DNA of 64,000 nt from Campylobacteraceae bacterium (lineage in GTDB: Bacteria; Campylobacterota; Campylobacteria; Campylobacterales; Campylobacteraceae), in assembly GCA_031268335.1 (NCBI GenBank), contig JAIRXG010000010.1, positions 1-64,000 on the forward strand, written 5' to 3'. The translations under genes were made by a program, and so were the position numbers. A model generated the notes under the pieces. The model searched no databases. It saw nothing but the letters and a program-made list of their open reading frames with translations, and was not told the DNA's origin. Positions 1 to 10,806 of the stretch are shown here, piece after piece. The first letter of the stretch is position 1. Each line of letters begins with the position of its first letter.

Positions 1-2
1 CA

Positions 3-494
3 TATACAGGACGATGGACAAGTAAAGACCCTATAGACTTTAGCGGTGGAGATAGTAATTTATATGGGTATGTGTTGGGGAATCCGGTGAATTTGGTGGA
101 TGCGGAGGGGTTATTGTGGACTGATTATATACCTGATTTTCCTCAATGGGTTGTAGATAGCAGCGCTGGGTTTGGGGACGCGACATCGTTTGGATTAACT
201 AAAGAATTTCGCAAAGAATATGGATATGACAATGCAGTTGATTATGATTCGGGTGCGTATAGCAATGGGAAAAGAACTGGGAATGCAGCAGGTGTATGCA
301 TTGCTGTTGGCAAAGGATATAATGCTGGAAGTGGACTGATAAATAAAGGATTGAATTGGAGAAAAAATAGTCAAACATCAAGACAAACAGCTAAAAAGTA
401 TTATAAACAAGGCGCAAAAAAAGCAGGAACTACAACAGGAAAAGAAGTTGGAAAAGATTTTGGCTTTGAAAGAATTATTGATATGCTTTTTTGA
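3..494 (+). CDS. Rhs-family polymorphic toxin, C-terminal end (5' part outside window)
   Basis: The reading frame is open from base 3, so only the last ~163 codons are seen. It begins with the end of the conserved Rhs core ([11 protein letters not shown], then [15 protein letters not shown] and AEG), the hallmark after which Rhs proteins switch to a variable toxin tip. After the core comes a glycine-rich segment ([26 protein letters not shown]) resembling the pre-toxin linker of polymorphic toxins. A short Lys/Thr-rich end follows ([13 protein letters not shown]). No nuclease, deaminase or other catalytic motif is recognisable in the last ~50 residues, so the tip may be truncated or of an unknown type. 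The Rhs assignment comes from the core motif; toxin activity is inference. The small membrane-protein gene 12 bases downstream is in the position of an immunity gene. Confidence 0.85.
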   Translation, partial: YTGRWTSKDPIDFSGGDSNLYGYVLGNPVNLVDAEGLLWTDYIPDFPQWVVDSSAGFGDATSFGLTKEFRKEYGYDNAVDYDSGAYSNGKRTGNAAGVCIAVGKGYNAGSGLINKGLNWRKNSQTSRQTAKKYYKQGAKKAGTTTGKEVGKDFGFERIIDMLF

Positions 495-506
495 GATGGA
501 AAAATT

Positions 507-761
507 ATGAAAAAAATAAAAACAATCGGAAATATATTGTTTTTTGCGGTAGCCACGATACTGGCAAGTGAAAGTTTGTATGGTTGTATTATGTTCAATA
601 TGTGTGGAATTAGATATCGCAGTTATTCAACAGGATTTGGTTATTACATAGACATTTTTCTTAATTCTCTTACTTTGACTTTAATTATTTTTATGCTTAT
701 ATGGTTTATTATGGACTTAATTGCTATTCAAAAAGGGAATAAAAAACGTTCAAAAAAGTAA
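507..761 (+). CDS. Small membrane protein, candidate Rhs immunity protein
   Basis: An 84-residue protein starting with ATG 12 bases after the Rhs stop. It has an N-terminal hydrophobic segment (residues ~8-28) and a second strong one (~48-70, LTLTLIIFMLIWFIMDLIAI), then a basic tail (KKRSKK). No family is recognised. Immunity genes of polymorphic toxins sit directly downstream of the toxin and are often short and membrane-bound when the toxin acts at the membrane or periplasm, so position supports an immunity role, but nothing in the protein proves it. The stop overlaps the first codon of the orphan toxin-tip remnant. Confidence 0.6.
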   Translation: MKKIKTIGNILFFAVATILASESLYGCIMFNMCGIRYRSYSTGFGYYIDIFLNSLTLTLIIFMLIWFIMDLIAIQKGNKKRSKK

Positions 762-1020
762 TGCTTGGCGCACAAACAGTAAAACTGCTCGCAAAACAGC
801 AGAAAAGTTAAAATAATGCGTAAAAAAAGGATTGAAAGTAGAATGCTAGTAAAAGCTGCTAAGAAACAAAATGAAAACAAAAATCAATAAAAGCACAGCA
901 ACAGCTGTAGTGCCGATACCTACTATTAATCCGAGACCGCCTATCGCATCAGGAAGCTATCCTCCAGAAGCAAGTACTTTTAACGGATATGATTTTAACA
1001 ACGGCTTTTACTGGAAATAA
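760..1020 (+). pseudogene. Orphan, decayed Rhs toxin tip
   Basis: No intact gene spans this stretch, but one frame gives NAWRTNSKTARKTAEKLK and then a stop (814-816). This clearly resembles [18 protein letters not shown] near the end of the intact Rhs tip upstream. In the same frame, ATG 871 opens a 49-codon ORF ending in a Pro-rich tail (ASTFNGYDFNNGFYWK, stop 1018-1020). I read it as a second C-terminal cassette that lost its link to an Rhs core and has been broken by stops and indels. Such displaced tips are known from Rhs and CdiA loci. It lies 6 bases upstream of the second small membrane protein, its likely former partner. Confidence 0.6.
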
Positions 1021-1025
1021 AATCT

Positions 1026-1355
1026 ATGAACATTAAAAAGCTATGTAAAATCATAAGAATCGGATTTGTAGCATATTTTCTTGCTTTTTATGATAATGCT
1101 TTTTTTCTGTTTAATAATAAATATCCTGAATTGAAAAAATTACATTATACATGTGCAAAAGCTTGGATTATTACTCTAATTGTCGGATTTTGTGTAATTG
1201 GATTATGGGATAATAAAAAAAGCGAATATATGGAAAATCTTATCTTTAATTGTTTCATGATAGTGTTTGCTTGTTTGATTATCTGTAGCTTGTACATTTT
1301 CTTCATAATCTGGCGCAAAAAATTTAAAGAGCGTTGGGATAAAGAGTTTAAATAA
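1026..1355 (+). CDS. Small membrane protein, second candidate immunity protein
   Basis: A 109-residue protein with three hydrophobic segments (about residues 12-30, 46-62 and 74-96) and a basic C-terminus (WRKKFKERWDKEFK). It does not resemble the 84-residue neighbour upstream beyond being membrane-bound. The start ATG lies 6 bases after the stop of the orphan Rhs tip, the same toxin-then-membrane-protein order as the first pair. No family is recognised. An immunity role is inferred from position only. Confidence 0.55.
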   Translation: MNIKKLCKIIRIGFVAYFLAFYDNAFFLFNNKYPELKKLHYTCAKAWIITLIVGFCVIGLWDNKKSEYMENLIFNCFMIVFACLIICSLYIFFIIWRKKFKERWDKEFK

Positions 1356-1476
1356 TGAGCCTCCCATCTTACATGTATGACCTCACCACAAACAAAATCT
1401 CATACATGTATACTATTCTTCAATCACACTTCCCAACACATTTGTCAAACAACATGTAGTAATAAATTATTCGTAA

Positions 1477-1800
1477 ACTATAACGCTTCAAACCCCTCTT
1501 GGCAAAAAGAGTGTAAACACATACGACCTTCAAACGGGACTTACCTCTAAAACCCAATACGCCAACCTTGAACCCATCCTCTACTCTTACGACAATAAAG
1601 GAAGAGTAACCAGACAATCTCAAGGCTTAAATCAAATAACATACTCTTACGACAACAAAGGCAATATACAAACAATAACAGATGCAAAAGGTTTAATAAC
1701 AAGATACGAATACGATATGTTAGGAAGAGTAGTAACAACTACTTATCCTAACAATAAAACACTGCTCTTAAACAATAGAACACCGAGCAAAATGAAATAA
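1477..1800 (+). pseudogene. Rhs YD-repeat fragment
   Basis: This frame is open from 1477 (just after a stop at 1474) to 1800 without a proper start. It contains Rhs/YD repeats: YSYDNKGRVTRQ, YSYDNKGNIQTITDAKG and YEYDMLGRVVTTTYPN. These belong to the body of an Rhs protein, yet they lie downstream of the Rhs C-terminus. They must therefore be the remains of a second rhs copy or of a recombination between copies. The short frame before it (about 1367-1459, MYDLTTNKIS) may be another piece. The frame ends abruptly with LLLNNRTPSKMK, which is not YD-like, so the 3' junction is probably a break point. Confidence 0.75.
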
Positions 1801-1964
1801 GTTTGCATTTGTCAATTGCACTTTTATATATTTTCGGATTTTTGGTATTGTTAAAATAAGGAAAAAATCTTGTAAAATAGTAACTTTATCTAAAGATTAT
1901 AGATTAGATTTTACTAACTAATGCTTTTACTTTTGCATACATGCAGAATAAAAGTTTTTTGCGC

Positions 1965-3167
1965 TTAAATCTCGTAAAACTGCTCTATCTCGTCGGCCAA
2001 TTTATAAAAATCTATCTCTTTGGTCACATTTTCTCTCAATTTCTCTTTTGTACTCTCTTTGCCGCTTATGAGTTCTCTTGATTTGATACCGTAAGAGATC
2101 GATATAACAGCTTCAAGAAATGCTGCCAATCTATCGCAATTTTTCAATATTTTGCCGTCTACAGCTCCGAAAATATCCTCATTATAAATAGAAGTATCTT
2201 CTACTGGTATAAGTTCTCCATTTTTACAAATTCTATTTTGAAATTCGTTTTTTTTACCTTCTTTGATGCCAAGCAGATACAAAAATTCGTTTTGCATATG
2301 CTGCGGAATGTGCGGCATTATCTCTTCTTCAATTTTTTGAATTTCAAATTCGCTTATTATTTCGTCAAGTCCGCTCACAGAGTATTTTACAGGACTTATG
2401 ATATCTCTTGTCAAAGCTTCGGGAAGGTCGTGAAAAAGGGCGCTGAAAAAATTATTTTCAAGTCTTTTAGAGCAAGCTTTAATCTCAAGCGAATAAAAAT
2501 AACTCAAAACAGCCACTATCAACATATGTCCCAAAACGGATGTTCGCGGAATACGCTGCGTTTGTGCCCAGCGTTTTTGAAAACGAAGTCTGCCGCTCAA
2601 ATCTACGATGCGCGCCAACGTTTTATTAAAGACGATTTGCCGCACGCCGTTTAAAGAGAGATACTCTTCCAACTCTTCTTCAACTGCGTTTTTTACAACA
2701 TCTATATCGTTCAAAAATTTACTTGTTTGGTAAATAATGGAAAATTCCCATCTTGTCGCCAAATATGACGCCGCTTTTAAGATAAACCGCTCTTTTACAT
2801 GTAAGCTTTCATCGCTTAAATATCGTTCAAAACGTTTGTAAAACTCTCCGTTTTCTATTTTGTCTAAAGACTCTTTCAATCTTTCCAAAACCCAAACATT
2901 TATCTCCTGTGTCTTCTTTTTAAGCGCTTGATGAAAAACGTCGGGACGAATATCGGTAACGACAACTCTTCTTAAAAATTCAAAAATTCCCGCTTCAATA
3001 AGAGATAACATATCGATTTCATTCTCATTTTTAGCCAAAAAGAAAGCAATTATAAATTTGTGCGCTTGCTTATCGAGTTCCGACAGTTCCACCATTCTTG
3101 GATAATCATTCCATCTCTCTATAGATGCGGCCGAAAAAAGCTTATCTATAAGTTTGGCGCTTATCAA
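1965..3167 (-). CDS. HD-domain phosphohydrolase-like protein
   Basis: A 400-residue soluble protein. The middle carries an HD-type metal-binding pattern: His214 in VLGHML, His246-Asp247 in FHDLPEALTRDI and a later Asp near 345 in NCDRLAAF, the spacing of YfbR-like HD hydrolases. The first 190 residues are helical and unassigned. Members of the superfamily are mostly phosphohydrolases on nucleotides, but the substrate cannot be read here. It is last in the minus-strand run dnaA-dnaN-gyrB-GGDEF/EAL-queF-HD. The start overlaps the queF stop by 4 bases, suggesting coupled translation. It contains one in-frame copy of the TACATGTA repeat (2796-2803), read as Leu-His-Val. Confidence 0.75.
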   Translation of the reverse strand: MISAKLIDKLFSAASIERWNDYPRMVELSELDKQAHKFIIAFFLAKNENEIDMLSLIEAGIFEFLRRVVVTDIRPDVFHQALKKKTQEINVWVLERLKESLDKIENGEFYKRFERYLSDESLHVKERFILKAASYLATRWEFSIIYQTSKFLNDIDVVKNAVEEELEEYLSLNGVRQIVFNKTLARIVDLSGRLRFQKRWAQTQRIPRTSVLGHMLIVAVLSYFYSLEIKACSKRLENNFFSALFHDLPEALTRDIISPVKYSVSGLDEIISEFEIQKIEEEIMPHIPQHMQNEFLYLLGIKEGKKNEFQNRICKNGELIPVEDTSIYNEDIFGAVDGKILKNCDRLAAFLEAVISISYGIKSRELISGKESTKEKLRENVTKEIDFYKLADEIEQFYEI

Positions 3168-3553
3168 GGAAGTTTCTCTATCTTTTGCGAATCAATCTCG
3201 ATAATTGTATGTACATTTCCGCGCGGATTAAAATCAGCCGTAATTTTCAGCCATTTTGGCTTTAGCTTTGCATACAAAGTATCGTAAATCTCATTTGCGC
3301 TTGCCTCATGACTAATATTTCTTGTCATAAAACTATTGATATAAAGCTTTAAAGCCTTTAATTCCACTACCAATTCATTCGGAATATATTCAAGATATAT
3401 AACGGCAAAATCCGGATATCCGCTTCTTGGACAAAGGCAGACAAATTCCGGTAAAGTTATTTTTATGACGTAATTTTTCTTGTATTCGTTTTTCCAAACT
3501 TCCAAATCTTTATCTATATCAAACTCTTGGATAATTTTTTCGCCGTATTTCAT
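3164..3553 (-). CDS. queF: NADPH-dependent 7-cyano-7-deazaguanine reductase
   Basis: QueF reduces preQ0 to preQ1 in queuosine synthesis, a tRNA wobble-base modification. The 129-residue length fits the single-domain (YkvM-type) form. The motif PEFVCLCPRSGYPDF holds the expected nucleophilic cysteine (Cys41 by alignment to the family pattern C-P-x-[ST]-G-x-P-D) and the acid-base Asp48. ELKALKLYINSF is the NADPH/tunnel-fold signature, and SHEASANEI carries the substrate-binding His-Glu. It lies between the degenerate GGDEF/EAL gene (9-base gap) and the HD gene (4-base overlap). No other queuosine gene is in the window. Confidence 0.95.
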   Translation of the reverse strand: MKYGEKIIQEFDIDKDLEVWKNEYKKNYVIKITLPEFVCLCPRSGYPDFAVIYLEYIPNELVVELKALKLYINSFMTRNISHEASANEIYDTLYAKLKPKWLKITADFNPRGNVHTIIEIDSQKIEKLP

Positions 3554-3562
3554 ATTTTTTTC

Positions 3563-4989
3563 CTAAAATTCATGAATATCTATAGGTTTATCAAACAAAA
3601 ACCCTTGTACAAAATCCGGTTTAAAATCGCTCAAAGTATTCATCATAAACTCTTTGTCTACGAACTTTACAAGCGTTTTTACGCCAAATATTTTAGCCAA
3701 ATCGGCAAGCGATTTTAACACTTGAAAGTAGTTTTTGTTTTCGATATTTTTTATAAATCCCAAATCAAAACTCACTATGTCAAATTTTATATTGTGTTTT
3801 AGATACTCTACGCCCGTATTTTCAAATGAGCCGAAATGGTCAAATACTATTCCAAATCCAAGTTCTTTGTATTCGTTTACTATGGCTTTAAATCTATCAA
3901 ATTCGTCATAAATTTTATTTTCATAAAGCGAAAAATAGATAACAGAGGAGTCTAATTCCATATTTTTTAAAAGCTCTTTTAAAAATATTAAAAAACCTCT
4001 GTTTCTAAAGGATACAGCAGATATTTTTATGACAAATTTTAAATCCTTATATCTGCTTAGCGCCACTTTTATCTCTTTTAAAAGCGCGCTCAACATCAGT
4101 TGGTCAAATTTTATCTCGTATCCGTTTTTCTTGACCGAATACAAAAATTGAGAGTAGGGTAAAATGCCGTAATTATCTATAGATAATTTAACGTTTACAG
4201 TAAAAATTTTAGGCAATTCAAAGTGATTTGTAAAATTATGAAGTGCATGATATAAAAATGTAAAGTTTTGAGAATTAACAGCATTTCTTATCAAAATATC
4301 GAGTTCTGTGGGTTTTAAAATATCTTGCAAATCGTTTTCTATGTTATTGGTAATATTCATAAGTTTTGCTATGATATTTTTAACTTTATCATCATAAGTT
4401 TTTTCGATTATGGCTTTATTTGTCTCGATTTCCATTTTGAAAATTCCGTCCGTTTTTATCTCTTTACAAAACCCCGTTAATATGTGATTCAAATATTTTT
4501 TATTTTTAATATCTTTAAATATCAACAAAAATATCCCGGATTGATACCGTCCGATAGAAATATTTTTAAATCCGTGAGATATGAGATACGTATCCAATTT
4601 TTCAACAAATTTTTTTAAAACTTGATTTCTTGTCCAAATTCCATACTGTTCTTCTACATAAAATATATTGGTAATGTTCATCATAACTACAAAACCGTCT
4701 TTGAGGCTTTTTTTTTGAATAAATTTTTCTATCTCTTCTATAATAGTGTACGAATTGAACGCGTTTGTGTGTCTATCTACCAAAGACGTTTGAAAGCCTT
4801 TGTAAATCATATAAAAAATATAATATATATATACAAAAATAAAAAGTAATAGTAAAATGAAATTGTTATCTTCCATCTCAAAAATAGAAAAAACGCTTAT
4901 ATAGATGATAATGAGCCCCAAAAATGGAGCTCCTATTTTTAAAGCTGTGGAAAATCTATTTTGTCTCTCTTTAAATTCTGAATAGAGCA

Positions 4990-4990
<1 letters not shown>
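3563..4990 (-). CDS. Membrane-anchored degenerate GGDEF/EAL-domain protein
   Basis: A 475-residue protein with two N-terminal transmembrane segments (~17-37 and ~42-64). These are followed by a GGDEF-like domain (~65-215) and an EAL-like domain (~230-475). The GGDEF fold is recognisable from DRHTNAFN and IGRYQSGIFLLIF, but the GGDEF signature itself has become YQSGI. In the EAL part, the usual EAL-x-R motif is absent (FLYHALHN), and the metal-binding DDFG-T-G has become FDHFGSF, though VQGFLFDKP is kept. Neither c-di-GMP synthesis nor hydrolysis is expected; it may be a binding or scaffold protein. The ATG overlaps the gyrB stop by one base (TAATG), implying coupled translation with gyrase B. 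Confidence 0.85.
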
Positions 4991-7305
<2,315 letters not shown>

Positions 7306-7323
7306 TTATTCCTAAAAAAATTA

Positions 7324-8391
7324 TTATTTTATGATTGGCATAACTATCGTTATAAAATCTTTCGCTTCAAGCGTAAATGGCATATTTGAGTCATTATATC
7401 CTAAAATAAAATTGCTCTCTTCTATGCTGCTTAAAAAATCTAACATGTATTTACTATTAAATGCTAAATCTATCTCTTCTTCAAGTCCCGTTTCAAAGTC
7501 TATCTCTGTCTTTGCCTCTATATTTTCATCATTTAAACTTTCAAAAGCTATATTTTTTTGTTTAAGGGTAATCTTTATCTCATTTGAAATTATGGCTATC
7601 TGTTTTATAGATTCTACCATTTTTTCACGATTTAATTGTATTCTAAAATGCTTATCTTTTGGAACAATTCTTTCATAATCTGGGAATTTTCCATTTATCA
7701 ACTTTGCAAAAAATGTAAGATCTTCCGTTTTTGCAATAAAAGTATTTTCATCATAAAAAATTTCTATATTTTCAAAAAATAGTTTTCCAAATTCTATTAT
7801 CGCTTTTTTTGGTATAATCAGCGAGAAATTTTGTTCGATATCTCTATTTTTCTTAAATATTGCAAGCCTTCTCGTATCTGTCGCCACAAAATTTACAAAA
7901 TTGTTTTTTATATCTATTAAAGCTCCGTTTAACTCGAATTTCGGATTGTTATTGTCAATTGCTGGAGTTATTTTTTTAATTGCTTTTGAAAAATCTTCAG
8001 CATCTATATCAAATTTTGGTTTGTTTTCTATCTCCGGAAATGATGGAAATTCCAAATAATTAAACATAGGAAGTTTAAATTTTGAACTATTTTGTTTTAT
8101 ATATAAAGAGTTATTGATAGTTTCAAGAGTGATTTCACCCTCTTTAAAACTCTTTATGATTTGCAAAAATTTTGTACCGTTTGCAGTAGCGTAACCACTA
8201 TTTGAAACATTTACGTTTTTTGTTTTATACGCGTAACCTATTTCAAAATCAGTAGCTTTTATCTCTAAATCATCATTGCCGATACTAAGCAGTACATGTG
8301 ATGTAATTTGACTCAAATCTTTTTTTTCAAGATAAGATTGAGCATTTAAGAGTATTGACTCCAATATATCTTTTGTGACAATAACTTTCAT
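7324..8391 (-). CDS. dnaN: DNA polymerase III sliding clamp, beta subunit
   Basis: A 355-residue beta clamp with the three repeated domains of the family. Recognisable patches are LLSIGNDDLEIKATDFEIG early on, VATDTRRLAIFKK in the middle, KLINGKFPDYERIVP, and the C-terminal end FTLEAKDFITIVMPI (family ending MPxR/K). It tethers the replicative polymerase to DNA. It lies between dnaA and gyrB, the standard order. The 132 bases upstream, between dnaA and dnaN, contain several DnaA boxes that may regulate or form part of the origin. Confidence 0.98.
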   Translation of the reverse strand: MKVIVTKDILESILLNAQSYLEKKDLSQITSHVLLSIGNDDLEIKATDFEIGYAYKTKNVNVSNSGYATANGTKFLQIIKSFKEGEITLETINNSLYIKQNSSKFKLPMFNYLEFPSFPEIENKPKFDIDAEDFSKAIKKITPAIDNNNPKFELNGALIDIKNNFVNFVATDTRRLAIFKKNRDIEQNFSLIIPKKAIIEFGKLFFENIEIFYDENTFIAKTEDLTFFAKLINGKFPDYERIVPKDKHFRIQLNREKMVESIKQIAIISNEIKITLKQKNIAFESLNDENIEAKTEIDFETGLEEEIDLAFNSKYMLDFLSSIEESNFILGYNDSNMPFTLEAKDFITIVMPIIK

Positions 8392-8446
8392 TCTTTTTCT
8401 CCTTGTATTTTAAAATATATAGTAAAAGTAGTAGGTCGGTTGAAAA

Positions 8447-8528
8447 TGTGAAAAGTTCAATTTTTGTTCGGTAAAAAGAGCTTTTCTTGATGTGAATAAG
8501 TTTGTTGGCTTTTTCACATTTTTTCACT
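8447..8528 (-). other. DnaA-box group between dnaA and dnaN (possible second origin segment)
   Basis: The 132-base dnaA-dnaN gap holds TGTGAAAA (8447-8454), TGTGAATA (8491-8498), TTTTCACA (8511-8518) and TTTTCACT (8521-8528, overlapping the dnaA stop). These match or nearly match the epsilonproteobacterial DnaA-box core TTTTCACA on one or the other strand. Bipartite origins flanking dnaA are established in Helicobacter pylori. Here this group could be the smaller half, or an autoregulatory site. Confidence 0.6.
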
Positions 8529-9846
8529 CTTCTTTTGTTAAAATTTTATTTTTCAGTTCGTCTACTTTTAATCTAAAGTCTTCGCTATTTTGAATTAATT
8601 CATTTATTTTTTTCATATTATGTGATACTGCTGTGTGATCTTTCATTCCAAAAAATGATGCTAAAGAAGGCATTGAATTTGGCGTTAATTCCCTTGCCAA
8701 ATAGATACCTATTCTTCTTGCTTCAACTATATTTGTAGAGCGATTTTTTGATTTTATTTCACTTGGTTTTATATTAAGCTCTTTTGAAACAATCTTAATA
8801 ATATTTTCCAAAGTTATATTTTTATATCTCTCTTTTAGCTGGTCTTTTAGTACATTTTTTGCAAAGTCAAGAGTTATATTTTGTCTTGTTAACATAGCAA
8901 AAGCATTTAAATTTATAATAGCGCTTTCTATCTCTCTTATATTATCGCCCATGTTCGACGCTATATAATCGACTATATCTTTATTTAAATTTATGCCGTC
9001 AAGCTCACATTTTTTATTTATTATCGCGATTTTTGTTTCAAGTTCCGGATATCCTATATCTGCAATCAAACCCCATTCAAATCTACTTTTTAATCTCTCT
9101 TCTATACCGTCTATAACTTTGGGTGGTTTATCTGAAGTTAATATAATTTGTTTTTTAATAGTATGAAGTTCATTAAAAGTATGAAAAAATTCTTCCTGAG
9201 TCTGTATTTTATTAGATAAAAATTGTATATCGTCGATAAGTAAAAAATCGCATTTTCTATATTTTTCTCTAAATCTATCCATAATTTTATTCATAGAGTG
9301 GTGTATATAATCGTTCAAAAACTGTTCGCTTGTAGCATATATGACAAGTTTATTGTGATTTTGTGCGTAATTTCCTATTGCATGTATAAGATGTGTTTTT
9401 CCTATGCCGGTTGGTCCGTAAATAAATATAGGATTATAAACAATACCTGGTTTTGAAGCCGCTGCCTTTGCTACGGTATATGCATAACTATTTGAACTTC
9501 CTACTACAAAGTTATCAAAATTGTATGAAGGATTTAAAATACTGTTTTTAAGTTCTCTCTCTTTTTGTACGATTTTATCTACAGATGTTTTTCTGCTGCC
9601 CTCTATTCCATTTTTAAGCGTAAATTTTATAGAGTATTTTATGCCCGTCTCTTGTTCAAAGAGATGAGATAACTTTTCGGTATATTTTGTTTTGACCCAA
9701 TTTAATATCAAAAGGTTTGGTACGTTAAATACAACCGTACCTGATTTTGACTCTTTTTCATTATAGTTTAACTGTTTAATATATCTATTATATTCGCTAA
9801 AAGGTATCTCATTTTTTAAAAGTTCAAATACATTATCAGATAACAA
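8524..9846 (-). CDS. dnaA: Chromosomal replication initiator protein DnaA
   Basis: A 440-residue AAA+ initiator that binds DnaA boxes and melts the origin. Walker A is IYGPTGIGKTHL, Walker B is LLIDDIQF, and the C-terminal DNA-binding helix carries the family signature DHTAVSHNMKKI. Domain I (residues ~1-80) interacts with other initiation proteins. The start is TTG at 9846 (MLSDNVFELLK), chosen because AAAGG lies six bases upstream and no better start is in frame. It is divergent from ruvC across 108 bases that contain no DnaA boxes, which is unusual and discussed in the findings. Confidence 0.98.
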   Translation of the reverse strand: MLSDNVFELLKNEIPFSEYNRYIKQLNYNEKESKSGTVVFNVPNLLILNWVKTKYTEKLSHLFEQETGIKYSIKFTLKNGIEGSRKTSVDKIVQKERELKNSILNPSYNFDNFVVGSSNSYAYTVAKAAASKPGIVYNPIFIYGPTGIGKTHLIHAIGNYAQNHNKLVIYATSEQFLNDYIHHSMNKIMDRFREKYRKCDFLLIDDIQFLSNKIQTQEEFFHTFNELHTIKKQIILTSDKPPKVIDGIEERLKSRFEWGLIADIGYPELETKIAIINKKCELDGINLNKDIVDYIASNMGDNIREIESAIINLNAFAMLTRQNITLDFAKNVLKDQLKERYKNITLENIIKIVSKELNIKPSEIKSKNRSTNIVEARRIGIYLARELTPNSMPSLASFFGMKDHTAVSHNMKKINELIQNSEDFRLKVDELKNKILTKEE

Positions 9847-9954
9847 AACATGCCTTTAAAACATAAACTATTTAATATTTTATCCAATTTTCGTTGAATT
9901 GTATGTTAAATAAAAGCCTGCTACAATTACGCAAACAAGATATGAAGGACTTTA

Positions 9955-10425
9955 TTGATTATTTTAGGAATAGATCCGGGAAGTAAAAATTGTGGATATG
10001 CGATAATAGAAAAAAGTTTTAACAAACTCAAACTTATAGAAGCAGGACTCATAAAAATAAAATCAACCGAATTACAGCATCAAATAGCGGAGCTTGTAGA
10101 GGGAATGGATATTATTTTTAAAAACAATAAAATAGATGAAGTCGCTATTGAGGATATTTTTTATGCATATAATCCGAAAACAGTTTTAAAATTGGCACAA
10201 TTTAGAGGCGCTTTAAGCCTTAAAATTTTGCAAGTTTTTGGAAATTTTAACGAATATACACCTTTACAAGTCAAAAAAGCTGTTACGGGAAAAGCAAAAG
10301 CAAAAAAAGAGCAGGTGGCTTTTATGGTAAAGAAAATTTTAAATGTCAATCAAGAGATAAAGCCTTTGGATATAACAGATGCTATAGCCGTTGCTTTAAC
10401 TCACGCGCAAAGAATTAAATCCTAA
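9955..10425 (+). CDS. ruvC: Crossover junction endodeoxyribonuclease RuvC
   Basis: Resolves Holliday junctions with RuvAB. The 156-residue protein starts with [14 protein letters not shown], containing the first catalytic Asp. EVAIEDIFY gives the second acidic residue, and the C-terminal [14 protein letters not shown] supplies the last two. The start is TTG at 9955 with AAGGA about six bases upstream. A plausible -10 element TACAAT lies at 9922-9927. It is the only gene between dnaA and the main DnaA-box cluster. Confidence 0.96.
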   Translation: MIILGIDPGSKNCGYAIIEKSFNKLKLIEAGLIKIKSTELQHQIAELVEGMDIIFKNNKIDEVAIEDIFYAYNPKTVLKLAQFRGALSLKILQVFGNFNEYTPLQVKKAVTGKAKAKKEQVAFMVKKILNVNQEIKPLDITDAIAVALTHAQRIKS

Positions 10426-10806
10426 AAAGCGACTGCCCAACAAACTTACAGTAAGATTTAAAATTTCACAAGCGCAAAACGCAAAAATTTTTATCAATTT
10501 ATCTACATGTAATAAAATACTAAAGCAATCTCCTGCATTTTTAAAATCTGTTACCATAAAAATGGTTACATGTAAGGTGAAATTTAAATTTTTAGTGTGA
10601 AAAGTTTGTCACAATATGTATATAATACCCAAGAGTACATCAAAAAGCACATGTGAAAAACTTTTGATATAAAATGTGAAAATGTGAAAAAATGAAATTG
10701 GGTTATGACTAAAATATAGATTATCTTTAGCTAATATTTTCAGTTTAATACCATTTATAGTATATTTTGGATAAAATATCGCCCTTATTAAAATTAGGAG
10801 TATTAT
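10426..10806. other. Probable chromosomal origin of replication (DnaA-box cluster plus A+T-rich region)
   Basis: The ruvC-typA gap has four perfect TGTGAAAA boxes in the same orientation: 10596-10603, 10652-10659, 10675-10682 and 10683-10690. The last two are directly abutting. One near-match (ATTTCACA, 10463-10470) is on the other strand. Directly beyond them, 10705-10790 is very A+T-rich, as expected for an unwinding element. Two TACATGTA copies (10504-10511, 10567-10574) also lie here. Box type matches that known for Epsilonproteobacteria; origin function is inferred from clustering and position. Confidence 0.7.
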
